64,000 nucleotides of DNA, taken from JBKEDC01 sp047975205 (GTDB lineage: Bacteria; Bacteroidota; Bacteroidia; Bacteroidales; Prolixibacteraceae). The position numbers were made by a program, and so were the translations under genes. This document shows, piece by piece, positions 26,560 through 37,038 of the stretch; position 1 is the stretch's first letter; each line of letters begins with the position of its first letter. The DNA lies in NCBI GenBank assembly GCA_047975205.1, contig JBKEDC010000005.1, positions 94,224 through 158,223 on the forward strand, in the 5' to 3' direction. The notes under the pieces are model-generated. The model saw nothing but the letters and a program-made list of their open reading frames with translations. It was not told the DNA's origin and did not search any database.

Positions 26560-29500
26560 CTATCTGTTTATCTCTTTTTTATTTTTCTTCCAACGAAAGA
26601 TATTTTTAATTTTTTGCCAAAATTCTTTCCAAGTATTAAAATCTTCTTGATAGCTAAAACCAACACCTTGCTTATATGGAGATGTTTCGTAAATAATATT
26701 ATTATTTGAATGATTATAAGCCTTCAATTGTAGCTTTCCGTTCTTACTCAATGCAACCAGAATATCAAAATCACCTACGAAAGCACTGTTGTTATTGGTA
26801 TTTGTCGATCCTGTTGTGTTTACATTGTTGCTGATATTTCCATTTATGGTAACCCGGTTATTGAATAACTGTGTACTCAGAGCCAATTCTACCTCATCAT
26901 CGGTAATATCATTTCCCGGACGATAGTTTATTCCTAAATCAAAGTTATCAGAGATGGCAGAAAGCCAATTTGAGAGTTGATTAGAGAGTAGCTCACTCGT
27001 AGTTGTGCCCATGAAAGAAGTTCCCATACCGGAGTAAGAACCTTGCAAATATTCCGGAGTGTAGAAGTTCCCCATGACCAGCAACGAAAGCATTTGCCTA
27101 TTCATGTCTTCTTCAGTACTCATATATTGTTTCAATTCATCTTGAATTCGATCTTCAACGGTAGGAAACTTTATATCAAAGCTGATATTCGGATTACTTA
27201 GTTGGTCTTTTAATATAATGTAACAATCAACCGGTACTCGCTGTGTGAAATCATATCCGGAATAGTTATCTGTAATCAAGTCACTCAGCGGAGCCTTAAG
27301 CGTATATATGGCCTTAATATCCAGATTTGCAGCCAGCGGATTTCCTGACCATTGAATAGTACTTCCCTGTTCAATGCTGAATCGCTTGTTGAATATATTT
27401 TGAAGTGTAAACAGATAATCACCCCAAGTGGCTTCGAACTTTCCAAACATTCCGATATTAAAATCCTGGTCGATGTTGACCTGTAAATTTCCTTTTCCTC
27501 GTGCTTGAATAACATCGCCGACCTTAGAATTGAATATTAATTTGAATTTAGCATCGGGAGTAACGGTGAAGTTAAACTTCATGTCAAGTTGACTTTTTGT
27601 CTGGACAGAGGAAATTAGATTATTGAAGTTAAGAGTTGAATCGGCTGTGTTATGATTAACAAAGCTCAGGAAATTATAAACCTCAGCTTTCTCATCGCTC
27701 ATAGGAGCAAAATTGATATCAGTATTTGCTAGTGTTGTTGCAGAACCGGTTATGGCTACTTGTGTGCCTATCCCCGTAATTCGGATGTTTCCTCTTCCGT
27801 AGGCTTTCCCGAAAAATTGTTCGTTATCTGCCGATGTTGTGTTTATAATCATTAGATCGTTAGAAAGCATACTCAGATTATACACCATATGATTAAAATT
27901 AGTATGCTTTAGCGAACCATTTATAGCACCACTGTGATTCTCATCATCGTAAATTTTGATTTTATCAAATATGATGGAATCTTGACGAAACTTCACCGTA
28001 TCGTTAAAATGATAATTCACGTTGAGTGCATTAAGTGCAAGCTGAGCTTGGTCGGCTACAAGATCTCCGTCGATGAGTATTTTGCTTTTTTTACCATGAA
28101 AAACTACATGTCCGGAGGCATATCCCTTGATGTTCTTGAATATGCTGCTTAACAATGGTGATAGGAAGTTTAATGATATTTTATCGGCATTGGCTGCAAT
28201 GTGAAGACTATCTGCCGAAGGCTCAAAATATCCGGTAGCTTGAAGATTACCTTGTGGCTGTTCAATATCTAAATGAGCATTGATAGCTTCTTTTGCTTTA
28301 TTCCAATTACTTTCCAGTTTGATGTTACCTAAGTCTTCATGGTTATACATTAAATCATCGATATGGAAGTTCCCAACGATATGCATATTGGAAAGCAGAC
28401 TATACAAGTTTAATTCTCCATTCATAGTTCCATCAAATCGGTGTCTTTGAGGGAGGAATGGGTTTATGTTTTTTAAATCAATATTGGTGAGCTTCAGCTG
28501 AATGGAATCATTGCTTTGCTTCGAAGCAATTCCATTGATATACATAGACTGAAAGCTGTTGTTAATCATGAAATTGTTTATGCTGATCGATTTAGAATGG
28601 TGAAAAATAATATTCGACGGGCTCACTTGCCAAAGGATATCATTTAAACGAAAGTTTGAACGATGATTAGCGAGAATGATAGTACTGTCAGCGTGAAAAT
28701 CGATTTGATTAACTAATGTGCCGAAGTTCTCATTATCTACATCACTATGCCAACTTAATTGGTTACTGATTGTATTATCAATGAGATCTGAATTCAAATC
28801 AATTCGGAATGGATTTTCATTTCTTCCGACATAAGCTTCATTAATTCCCAACTTCAACCTTATTTTATTTGAAGTTTTTACATTCAACTCCGTATTATGT
28901 AATAGGATTGTCGGTGTGATTATGCTACTAATTTGCCCATTTATAAATACATCTTTTTTATGCTCATTTATGCTTCCGACAACATATCCACTATCTACGA
29001 CAAGAGAGGGGAGAAATGTGTGTAGAATGGGTTGCAGGTTTTTTATTCGCAACTCGAAGTCGAAATCGTTATTGGTTTTCTCTTCCTCATGATAGCCGGC
29101 AATATGAGGTAAATAATAATGCAATATGTTTCGAAATGTTTTATATAGCTCAGAATAATTGTATTTACCATTCATTTGATAGTCAGCATAATTGGATTTC
29201 AATCTTAGCTTCTTTGTTGAATCGACAGAACTTTGCACGCTGATACTGTCAATATGGAGTGTATCGTATTCTGTAATGAAATACCCGGAGGGTAAATTGA
29301 CTTCTCCAAACAGATGAGCAAAATCTTCTCCGCTGAAATTAGCATTCATGTTAAGTGCCATTTCAGCTCGGGTATATCTACTCATAAAGTTGAGCTCTTT
29401 CAAATTGGCATCATCAAGTTTCAGATTGAAAATAAAATTCGGATTTTTAGGATTCGCATTAGCTAAACCATCAAATTTTAATTTTATATTCTTATCATTC

Positions 29501-30891
29501 ACTGCAATCTTTCCTTCAAACAATTTAGGTTTGATTAATCCATTAAGATTAATGTTTTGATAACAGTAGTTATTGAATGTAAGCGAGTCGAGCCTGCCTT
29601 CAACCTGAGCTTGAATAAACTTATTTTTATTGCTCAGTATGCCATTAACCTGCCCTTTGAAGTTAGTAGAGCCTAATCGTTTATTTTGTAGCAGTTCACC
29701 TAATTGAAAATTATCGGCTATGAGCTTTCCTTTTGCTTTAATGTTGCTGTTTGTGGAGGGAGAAAAGGAAAGGTTGCCTTCGAGCCGGCCATAATTGGTT
29801 TCAAACACTCCTTTAGCTAGGAAATCTTTGGCAGAACCTTTAAAGCTACCATCATATTTAATGATGCCGACACCATGGAGGATTCTATTTAAGAAATCGT
29901 TTTGACTAACGAATTTCGACTGCATAATCTCATTTAGGTCATCGAGTTCTAATGAAGATTTTCGTAATATCAGGCTGTATTCTGATTGTTTGAAATTAGG
30001 CAATCCATAGGCATAAAAATCACAATTGATAGAGGTCTCTTTTCCCCGTTGGACATGTATATTTTTACCATGAATGCTATCTAACCGACCGCTTATATTA
30101 CCGCTAAGCTTGAGATATCCTCCCGGATGTTGAATGACAGGAAAGAAGTGAGCAAGGTCTGCCATACTGATTTGGGTAGTTCCCAAACTTAAATCGATAT
30201 TAGCTTGGGTTATTTTCTCGCCGGCAGTCAGATGCGATTGATCGATAGTGAGATTTAAATCTTTGATAAACGATTTATCCGTAGCAATATTAAAATTAGC
30301 TATTTGCAACACCTTATCTTTTTCGGAGAAGCAAGCACTCATATCATTAATTTTGAAATCATCATCTTGAGATACTTTAAGCCCGCTAATCTCAAAATAG
30401 AGCGAATCCGGATTTAGCACAAATTGCTGAGCTTCAAATTGAATATCTTGAAGCTTTATTTCTTGCCTGTTTTTATCATTCTCATTATGATGCTTAATAA
30501 ATACATTATTCAATTCAAAATTCTGACAACTAATACTCCACAGGAAGGGATTTTTCGCATCTTTTTTGCGAAAGCTGTTGAGAATGAAACTGAAATTTGA
30601 TTCTCTATTGACATCTAGTTTAGAATTTATTTGGCATCCGGAAAGCAGTATGGACTCTAACCCCACTTCCTTTTTATTGATGTTCACATAATCGATAGTA
30701 GCGATGAGTTCATCAACATATAGTAGCGTATCGTTTTCTTGATCATTTATTCGAACACCTTCTAAATGCAATTTGTCGAAGAATGAAAATGCTACTTTAT
30801 TAATAGATACCTCTGTATTTAGTCTGGAGCTTAACTTTTCTGTGAACTGTTTGATTAACCAAGTTTGCACACCACTAAAATGCAAAAGCAC
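26560..30891 (-). CDS. tamB: TamB/AsmA-like envelope lipid-transport protein (DUF490)
   Basis: A 1443-residue protein dominated by repetitive beta-strands of the AsmA/TamB beta-taco fold, with the conserved DUF490 domain at the C-terminus (RIQDELKQYMSTEEDMNRQ, NLQVNIDQDFNIGMFGKFEATWGDY). Such proteins bridge inner and outer membranes and carry phospholipid. The first canonical start in frame is GTG 30891, which omits the membrane anchor. The same frame stays open upstream and encodes KTFIKIITRIGGVILALL, with an ATA codon at 30960 exactly where an ATG is expected. The true start is therefore probably at 30960. The homologous neighbour TamA is not in the window. Confidence 0.85.
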   Translation of the reverse strand: MLLHFSGVQTWLIKQFTEKLSSRLNTEVSINKVAFSFFDKLHLEGVRINDQENDTLLYVDELIATIDYVNINKKEVGLESILLSGCQINSKLDVNRESNFSFILNSFRKKDAKNPFLWSISCQNFELNNVFIKHHNENDKNRQEIKLQDIQFEAQQFVLNPDSLYFEISGLKVSQDDDFKINDMSACFSEKDKVLQIANFNIATDKSFIKDLNLTIDQSHLTAGEKITQANIDLSLGTTQISMADLAHFFPVIQHPGGYLKLSGNISGRLDSIHGKNIHVQRGKETSINCDFYAYGLPNFKQSEYSLILRKSSLELDDLNEIMQSKFVSQNDFLNRILHGVGIIKYDGSFKGSAKDFLAKGVFETNYGRLEGNLSFSPSTNSNIKAKGKLIADNFQLGELLQNKRLGSTNFKGQVNGILSNKNKFIQAQVEGRLDSLTFNNYCYQNINLNGLIKPKLFEGKIAVNDKNIKLKFDGLANANPKNPNFIFNLKLDDANLKELNFMSRYTRAEMALNMNANFSGEDFAHLFGEVNLPSGYFITEYDTLHIDSISVQSSVDSTKKLRLKSNYADYQMNGKYNYSELYKTFRNILHYYLPHIAGYHEEEKTNNDFDFELRIKNLQPILHTFLPSLVVDSGYVVGSINEHKKDVFINGQISSIITPTILLHNTELNVKTSNKIRLKLGINEAYVGRNENPFRIDLNSDLIDNTISNQLSWHSDVDNENFGTLVNQIDFHADSTIILANHRSNFRLNDILWQVSPSNIIFHHSKSISINNFMINNSFQSMYINGIASKQSNDSIQLKLTNIDLKNINPFLPQRHRFDGTMNGELNLYSLLSNMHIVGNFHIDDLMYNHEDLGNIKLESNWNKAKEAINAHLDIEQPQGNLQATGYFEPSADSLHIAANADKISLNFLSPLLSSIFKNIKGYASGHVVFHGKKSKILIDGDLVADQAQLALNALNVNYHFNDTVKFRQDSIIFDKIKIYDDENHSGAINGSLKHTNFNHMVYNLSMLSNDLMIINTTSADNEQFFGKAYGRGNIRITGIGTQVAITGSATTLANTDINFAPMSDEKAEVYNFLSFVNHNTADSTLNFNNLISSVQTKSQLDMKFNFTVTPDAKFKLIFNSKVGDVIQARGKGNLQVNIDQDFNIGMFGKFEATWGDYLFTLQNIFNKRFSIEQGSTIQWSGNPLAANLDIKAIYTLKAPLSDLITDNYSGYDFTQRVPVDCYIILKDQLSNPNISFDIKFPTVEDRIQDELKQYMSTEEDMNRQMLSLLVMGNFYTPEYLQGSYSGMGTSFMGTTTSELLSNQLSNWLSAISDNFDLGINYRPGNDITDDEVELALSTQLFNNRVTINGNISNNVNTTGSTNTNNNSAFVGDFDILVALSKNGKLQLKAYNHSNNNIIYETSPYKQGVGFSYQEDFNTWKEFWQKIKNIFRWKKNKKEINR

Positions 30892-30960
30892 ATAGAGTGT
30901 AAAAAGTAGAGCTAAAATGACTCCGCCTATTCGGGTTATTATTTTTATAAAAGTTTTTAT

Positions 30961-31421
30961 AAGGCTAAATCTTTGTACAAAAATATAATTGAAAAGTATA
31001 TCACCATGAGTGTATGTTGTTTTTCTTATGAAAAATAGACAAAAAAATGATTATATATTTTATTTCTGAAAGATATAAAGTTCGAAAAACACTTTCTATA
31101 CCCTATTCTCAAAATAATATGACTACACAAATATATTTTTCATCTATTTATCATCATAGAATACACACAACTAGCGTTTTTTGTTGCTATATGTAAAAAA
31201 ATATGAGCAGTAAAAATACTTTTTATGACATTAATAAGAAAATATAGCTATTAGAATCTATAGAAAGGAGGATCAGATTTTATTGTATGTTACTATAAAT
31301 CAAAGCTATAATATTTATTTTTCTATTAATTTTTATTTCTAGAAATTTATTCCGCTCTATTCTGTTTGTATTTTGAAATATTTATATTTGTGGAAAATAA
31401 ATTAATTTGATAACACAGCAT
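30961..31421. other. divergent AT-rich promoter region
   Basis: About 460 bases between tamB (leftward) and the GH3 gene (rightward). On the minus strand a TATTTTTG-like element lies just before the putative tamB ATA start. On the plus strand TATATTTG at 31383-31390 lies 31 bases before the GH3 ATG. I see no gene or RNA in between. Confidence 0.45.
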
Positions 31422-34055
31422 ATGAAACCTAACTTTTTATTAGCTCTTTTTCTGCTACTGCATTTGTCGTCGGTATCTGCCCAAGAACTATTGCCATATG
31501 AGAATCTCGATTTGTCTATGGAAGAGCGTGTGGAAGATTTAGTAAGTAGAATGACTTTAGAGGAAAAAATCAGCCAGTTGATTGATGCATCAGCTGCTAT
31601 TGACAGATTGGGAGTTCCTCGCTACAATTGGTGGAATGAATCTTTGCATGGCGTGGCTCGTGCCGGCTATGCCACTGTTTTTCCTCAAAGCATATCAATT
31701 GCAGCCTCTTGGGATCAGGATTTGGTGCACGAAGTAGCAAGCAGTATTTCCGATGAAGCTCGGGCTAAGTATAATGAGTATCAAAGAAACGGACAAGCAG
31801 ACAGGTATCAAGGACTAACCATGTGGTCGCCGAACATTAATATTTTCAGAGATCCTCGTTGGGGAAGGGGGCATGAAACCTATGGTGAGGACCCTTATTT
31901 AACAGGAATACTAGGAGGTGCTTATGTGAAAGGATTGCAAGGTGATAATGATAAATACTTGAAAGTTGTGGCTACGGCTAAACATTGGGCAGTGCATTCG
32001 GGTCCGGAACCTTTGCGTCATGAATTTGAAGTAAATGTTTCCGATAGAGATCTGTTTGAAACTTATCTGCCGGCATTCCGTATGTTGGTAAAAGATGATC
32101 ATGTTTATTCGGTAATGGGGGCTTACAACAGTTTTAGAAATGAAGCTTGTTGTTCCAATCATTACTTATTTGATATTCTCCGAAGCAAATGGGGATTTAA
32201 AGGTTATGTAGTTTCTGACTGTGCTGCCATTCGCGATATTTGGCGAGATCATAAGCAGGCCGCCGATGCTTCCGAAGCATCGGCAATGGCTCTGAAAGCC
32301 GGTACTGATTTGAACTGCGGTAATACTTATACTGCTTTAAAGGAGGCAATGAAGAAAGGATTGTGCACAACTGCCGATATTGATGCAGCAGTGAAACGCC
32401 TGTTTTTGGCTCGGTTTAGATTAGGAATGTTTGATCCTAAAGAAGTAGTTCCTTACAGTCGTATTCCATATTCCATGAATAATAATCCGGCACATAACCA
32501 CTTAGCGCGTAGGGCTTCTCAAGAAAGTATTGTGCTTCTAAAGAATGAAAACCATACTTTGCCTCTTTCCAAAAAAGTAAAAACAATTGCTGTTATCGGG
32601 CCGAATGCCGATAATATTCAATCACTTTGGGGAAATTATAGTGGAGTTCCATCAAATCCGATAACTGTTCTTCAAGGCATTAAGAATAAATTATCTCCTG
32701 ATGTAAACATAATCTATGAACCCGGTTGCGGCTTGGCAAAGGGCATTCCTTTAATGAATACTATTCCTTCCCGATATTTTGAAACCGAAGAAGGACAACA
32801 AGGACTAACGGCCGAATATTTTGCAAATAGCGATTTTCAGCAACAACCGCTCTTTACTCAGGTTGATGATAAAGTGGATTTTTGCTGGGATAACGGAACT
32901 CCTGATCCTCGATTAAAAACCGGTATGTTTTCAGTGAGATGGTCGGGCTATCTAATTGCTCCTAAAACAGGAACATATTATATATCGGAGTGGAGTAAGC
33001 CTTATATGACGGTAACAATAGATGGAACGGAATCGGGCGGTAAAAATGGACATCATCCGCGAGTGCGCCCCAAAGTTTATGAACTCGAAGCCGGCAAAAA
33101 GTATAAAGTTGTTGCTGAATATGCAAATACGTGGGGAGATGCCACTGCTCGTTTGATTTGGGCAACTCCTGATGCTAATAAAATGCAAAGGGCTGTTGAG
33201 GCTGCCAAAAAAGCAGATGCTGTAGTGTTAGCTCTAGGCTTGAATGAACGTTTGGAAGGCGAAGAAATGAGTGTTGATGTTGATGGTTTTTACCGAGGAG
33301 ACAGAACATCGCTGAACCTCCCGAGAGAACAAGAGAAGTTGATGAAAGCTATTGTAGCTACCGGGAAGCCGGTAGTATTGACCTTAATTGCCGGAAGTGC
33401 ACTATCTGTTAATTGGGCTGCCGATAATGTGCCTGCTATCTTGTCGGCCGGGTATCCGGGGCAACAAGGGGGAAATGCAATTGCCGACGTTATTTTTGGT
33501 GATTATAACCCTGCCGGTCGTTTGCCGGTCACTTACTATAAATCGGTCGACCAATTACCTGACTTTGAGAATTACGATATGGAAGGTCGAACTTATCGCT
33601 ACTTTAAACAAGAACCCCTTTATCCGTTTGGTTTTGGATTGAGCTATACTAATTTTGAATATCATAATCTGCAGGTTATTCCTGCCAAAGACGCTTCAGA
33701 AGTAAAAGTGTCGGTTGAGGTGACAAATACCGGAGAACGAGTTGGAGACGAAGTAGTGCAAGTGTATCTAACAGATGAAAAATCCTCAACAGAACGTCCC
33801 ATTCGAACACTTGTTGCATTTAACAGAATTAATCTGAAAATCGGTGAAACAAAAAAGGTGGAGTTCTCGCTTCAACCACGCCGTTTTTCCATGGTAAACA
33901 AGAAAGGTAACATTGTGATTGAAAAAGGATATTTTAAAATAACTGTTGGAGGAGAGCAGGAAGGATTCAAAGGAAGGTGTGATGCTCCAACGACAAACAC
34001 AATTAGCAAGCGTATAGAGTTAGGAAATAATTGGGTACAGCAATTTGATATTTAA
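31422..34055 (+). CDS. glycoside hydrolase family 3 with PA14 insertion
   Basis: An 877-aa exported beta-glycosidase (signal peptide PNFLLALFLLLHLSSVSAQ). The GH3 N-terminal barrel carries RWGRGHETYGEDP and KHWAVHSG, and the nucleophile Asp266 lies in GYVVSDCAAI. The second GH3 domain is split by a PA14 domain (about 463-605, TAEYFANSDF to TWGDATARLIW). A fibronectin III-like domain ends the protein (VEVTNTGERVGDEVVQVYL). This resembles the beta-xylosidase/beta-glucosidase GH3-PA14 group; the substrate is unproven. The frame also opens at a TTG at 31407 but the ATG gives the normal signal peptide. Confidence 0.88.
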   Translation: MKPNFLLALFLLLHLSSVSAQELLPYENLDLSMEERVEDLVSRMTLEEKISQLIDASAAIDRLGVPRYNWWNESLHGVARAGYATVFPQSISIAASWDQDLVHEVASSISDEARAKYNEYQRNGQADRYQGLTMWSPNINIFRDPRWGRGHETYGEDPYLTGILGGAYVKGLQGDNDKYLKVVATAKHWAVHSGPEPLRHEFEVNVSDRDLFETYLPAFRMLVKDDHVYSVMGAYNSFRNEACCSNHYLFDILRSKWGFKGYVVSDCAAIRDIWRDHKQAADASEASAMALKAGTDLNCGNTYTALKEAMKKGLCTTADIDAAVKRLFLARFRLGMFDPKEVVPYSRIPYSMNNNPAHNHLARRASQESIVLLKNENHTLPLSKKVKTIAVIGPNADNIQSLWGNYSGVPSNPITVLQGIKNKLSPDVNIIYEPGCGLAKGIPLMNTIPSRYFETEEGQQGLTAEYFANSDFQQQPLFTQVDDKVDFCWDNGTPDPRLKTGMFSVRWSGYLIAPKTGTYYISEWSKPYMTVTIDGTESGGKNGHHPRVRPKVYELEAGKKYKVVAEYANTWGDATARLIWATPDANKMQRAVEAAKKADAVVLALGLNERLEGEEMSVDVDGFYRGDRTSLNLPREQEKLMKAIVATGKPVVLTLIAGSALSVNWAADNVPAILSAGYPGQQGGNAIADVIFGDYNPAGRLPVTYYKSVDQLPDFENYDMEGRTYRYFKQEPLYPFGFGLSYTNFEYHNLQVIPAKDASEVKVSVEVTNTGERVGDEVVQVYLTDEKSSTERPIRTLVAFNRINLKIGETKKVEFSLQPRRFSMVNKKGNIVIEKGYFKITVGGEQEGFKGRCDAPTTNTISKRIELGNNWVQQFDI

Positions 34056-34106
34056 TTGACTGAAATAGCAATGAAAAATTAAACCTAAAATATAAAAATA
34101 GAACTT

Positions 34107-35921
34107 ATGAGATTCAAACAAATAGCACTAATATCCGCATTATTCTTCAGCTTTGTTGCTTGTGCTAAAGATGCTGTTACAAATGATGATAATAACAATG
34201 GAGGAGATAACACCGAACTGTCGGAAACAACAATTCTCTTTGATGCCGGCGACACGATTTCAGTGGACTGGACGGCGAGCGAAAAACCTCATGTAACAGG
34301 AACAATTGAAAATGAAGACGGGCTTTTAAGCTATTCGGCCGTATTGATGAATGAAAACGGCGATAAAAAAGTATTGTTCACCAATAAAGCAATAGAAGGC
34401 ACAAATTATAACTTCAACATGGAAGTTGATTATGCTTATAATTCGAACAGATTATTGGTGTCGGTTCGCGATGCAAATAATAAGTTGACTCAAGATACTT
34501 TATATATCCATGTCTATACACCTGGATCCGGTTTAAATATCGCCTTTCCCGGAGCAGAAGGATATGGAAGAAATACTACCGGGGGAAGAGGAGGTAAGGT
34601 CATTTACGTAACTAACTTGAATGACACGGGGGCTGGTTCCTTACGAGCAGCCATAAACACGAAAGAACCCAGAATCGTGTTGTTCAAAGTTTCAGGCACA
34701 ATTGCTTTAAACTCAGAATTAAGCATATCGAACGGAAATATTACCATTGCCGGACAAACAGCTCCCGGTGATGGAATTACGCTTAGAAATTATCCGGTAA
34801 CGGTAAAATCTGATAATGTGATCATACGCTATGTGCGTTTCCGAATGGGAGATAAGGCAAAAGCAGAGGGTGATGCACTAGGTGGACGATTTCATAAAAA
34901 CATTATGATTGACCACTGCTCGATAAGTTGGTCTACCGATGAAGCTTGCTCATTCTATGCCAATGAAAATACAACCGTACAATGGACTATTATTTCCGAA
35001 AGTTTGGCAAATTCTGTACATGCCAAGGGAGCTCATGGATATGGTGGTGTTTGGGGAGGAAAAAACGCTTCTTTCCATCATAACCTGATGGCAAGCCATT
35101 CCAGTAGAACTCCTCGATTTGGAGAAACACCCGATAATGATTTTGCATTAACTGATTTAGTAGATGTGCGTAATAATGTTTATTATAACTACGCCGGTGA
35201 AGGTTGTTACGGAGGTGAGGGAATGAATATCAATATTGTAAATAACTATTACAAGCCGGGACCTGCAACTCCCGATAATGGAAAGGCTTATCGAATTGCA
35301 CAATTGGGACCATATATATCTAACACATCAAGTCCGATATTTGGCGTGTGGGGAACTTTCTATGTTAATGGAAATTATGTCTATGGTCATTCGGAAACTA
35401 CAAACGATAATTGGAATTATGGTATTTACAATCAATTCTGGCATACTTTTAATGAAGGTGGAGAGTTTGCTTATATGAATACAGAAGAATCAAGAAATGC
35501 CATGCACTTAAGAGCCCCGCTCAAATCAGGAACCGTTACGACGCATACGGCAGAGAAAGCTTATGAGTTAGTGCTTAATTATGCCGGAGCATCTTTGAGT
35601 CGTGATGAAGTTGATGAAAGAGCTGTTAATGATACGCGAGCAGGTTCGGCAAGCATTATGGATGGAGGTAACGGAAGTACAAATGGTTTGATTGATACAC
35701 AAGATGCGGTTGGAGGATGGCCGGAGTTGGTATCAACAGATGCTCCGAAAGATACTGATAGTGACGGAATGCCGGATGAATGGGAAACGACAAATAGTTT
35801 AAATCCAAATGATGCGTCTGATGCTCAAAAAACAGCAGTCGATGGTGAGTATCCGAATATTGAGGCTTATATTAATGGCTTAGTGAGCAATATAACTAAC
35901 AGTCAGAATGGAGAGAAGTAA
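34107..35921 (+). CDS. pectate lyase family 1 lipoprotein
   Basis: A 604-aa surface/periplasmic lipoprotein. The lipobox SFVAC puts the lipidated Cys at residue 19. An Asn/Asp-rich linker and an Ig-like N-terminal domain (about 35-140) precede the right-handed beta-helix, which starts AFPGAEGYGRNTTGGRGGKV. It contains MIDHCSISWSTDEACSF and HHNLMASHSSRTPRFGE, both typical of PL1 polygalacturonate lyases. The C-terminus has a Ca-binding DTDSDGMPDEWE motif. It probably cleaves demethylated homogalacturonan produced by the CE8 enzymes at 42-44 kb. It lies 51 bases after the GH3 gene. Confidence 0.85.
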   Translation: MRFKQIALISALFFSFVACAKDAVTNDDNNNGGDNTELSETTILFDAGDTISVDWTASEKPHVTGTIENEDGLLSYSAVLMNENGDKKVLFTNKAIEGTNYNFNMEVDYAYNSNRLLVSVRDANNKLTQDTLYIHVYTPGSGLNIAFPGAEGYGRNTTGGRGGKVIYVTNLNDTGAGSLRAAINTKEPRIVLFKVSGTIALNSELSISNGNITIAGQTAPGDGITLRNYPVTVKSDNVIIRYVRFRMGDKAKAEGDALGGRFHKNIMIDHCSISWSTDEACSFYANENTTVQWTIISESLANSVHAKGAHGYGGVWGGKNASFHHNLMASHSSRTPRFGETPDNDFALTDLVDVRNNVYYNYAGEGCYGGEGMNINIVNNYYKPGPATPDNGKAYRIAQLGPYISNTSSPIFGVWGTFYVNGNYVYGHSETTNDNWNYGIYNQFWHTFNEGGEFAYMNTEESRNAMHLRAPLKSGTVTTHTAEKAYELVLNYAGASLSRDEVDERAVNDTRAGSASIMDGGNGSTNGLIDTQDAVGGWPELVSTDAPKDTDSDGMPDEWETTNSLNPNDASDAQKTAVDGEYPNIEAYINGLVSNITNSQNGEK

Positions 35922-35949
35922 CATAATAGATATCTGTTACTGATGAAAT

Positions 35950-35980
35950 GAAGGCGTCTCAAAAGGATGCCTTCTTTTTT
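35950..35980 (+). terminator. rho-independent terminator
   Basis: GAAGGCGTC and GATGCCTTC (one G-U) with loop TCAAAAG and six T. It ends the GH3-PL1 transcript. Confidence 0.85.
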
Positions 35981-36101
35981 ATTTTCACGCCTACATACCT
36001 CCCTAAAGTTTGTGTTTTGATAGCCATTGAAATATCTTTTTTTATAGAATATCGATTAATTTGATGAAAGAGGCGTGGACTAAGAAGGTATTTTTACCTC
36101 T

Positions 36102-36136
36102 TTTGTATAGAAAAAGAAAAGATTAATCTACTTTTG
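36102..36136 (+). promoter_or_regulatory. promoter (TTTG-N23-TACTTTTG) for the SDR gene
   Basis: TTTG at 36102-36105 and TACTTTTG at 36129-36136; spacing is at the long end of the usual range. The leader would be about 50 bases. Confidence 0.45.
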
Positions 36137-36195
36137 TTCTCTTGTAGGTTATAAAAGGAATAATATACGAGTATAGCGAGTTAATAATTAAGTAT

Positions 36196-36990
36196 ATGAC
36201 TGCAATTGCAAATCAAAATATATGGATAACCGGTGCTTCGTCGGGCATAGGTGAGGCTTTGGCTGTGGCATGTGCTAAACAAGGAGGATTCCCGATTCTT
36301 ACGGCAAGAAATATGGAAAAGCTTAAAGAAATCCGGCAAGAATGTTTGAAATACACTTCTAAGTGTTGGGTTTTTTCCGCCGATCTTTCAAAAACTGATG
36401 TTATTAATAAGCTGTTTGAAGAAGTGCGGGCAGAGTGCGGGCAGATACATATACTCATTAATAATGCAGGACGGAGTCAACGTTCTTATGCTATTGATAC
36501 TCCTTATGAAAATGATTATGCTATTATGCAGCTGAATTTTTTATCGGTCATCAAGCTGAGCAAATTTGTGTTGAAGCATATGCAAGCTCAAAAGGTGGGT
36601 CATATTGTTGTTGTTGGAAGTATTACCGGGAAATTTGGTTTTCCTATGCGCACAGCTTATTCGGCTTCAAAGCATGCACTGCAAGGTTATTTCGAATCAT
36701 TGCAATGCGAAATGACAGGTAGCCTCATAAACGTTACCATTGTACATCCGGGGCGAATTCAAACTAACATTTCTCGGAATGCACTTATCGAAAACGGGAA
36801 ATCATACAATAAGATGGATGATGGGCAAGCCGGAGGAATGCCTGCCGAAACATGTGCCGATCAAATAATAAGAGCGATAAAAAGAAATAAAAAAGAAATA
36901 TTAGTAGGGAAGAAAGAGATTCTGATGGTTTACATTCGTCGGTTTGCACCTTGGTTATACTACAAGATGGCACCGAAGATAAAGAACTAG
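36196..36990 (+). CDS. SDR family NAD(P)-dependent oxidoreductase (DHRS7-like)
   Basis: A 264-aa classical short-chain dehydrogenase. Cofactor loop TGASSGIGEA (12-21), INNAGRSQRS, VVGSITGKFG (catalytic Ser region) and YSASKHALQGYFES (Tyr and Lys). The C-terminal RFAPWLYYKMAPKI resembles the membrane-associating tails of DHRS7-type enzymes. The substrate is unknown. The VOC gene follows after 48 bases. Confidence 0.85.
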   Translation: MTAIANQNIWITGASSGIGEALAVACAKQGGFPILTARNMEKLKEIRQECLKYTSKCWVFSADLSKTDVINKLFEEVRAECGQIHILINNAGRSQRSYAIDTPYENDYAIMQLNFLSVIKLSKFVLKHMQAQKVGHIVVVGSITGKFGFPMRTAYSASKHALQGYFESLQCEMTGSLINVTIVHPGRIQTNISRNALIENGKSYNKMDDGQAGGMPAETCADQIIRAIKRNKKEILVGKKEILMVYIRRFAPWLYYKMAPKIKN

Positions 36991-37038
36991 AGAATGTGTA
37001 AGTTATAATCCCTATTTATAGAAATAAAACATATATTC

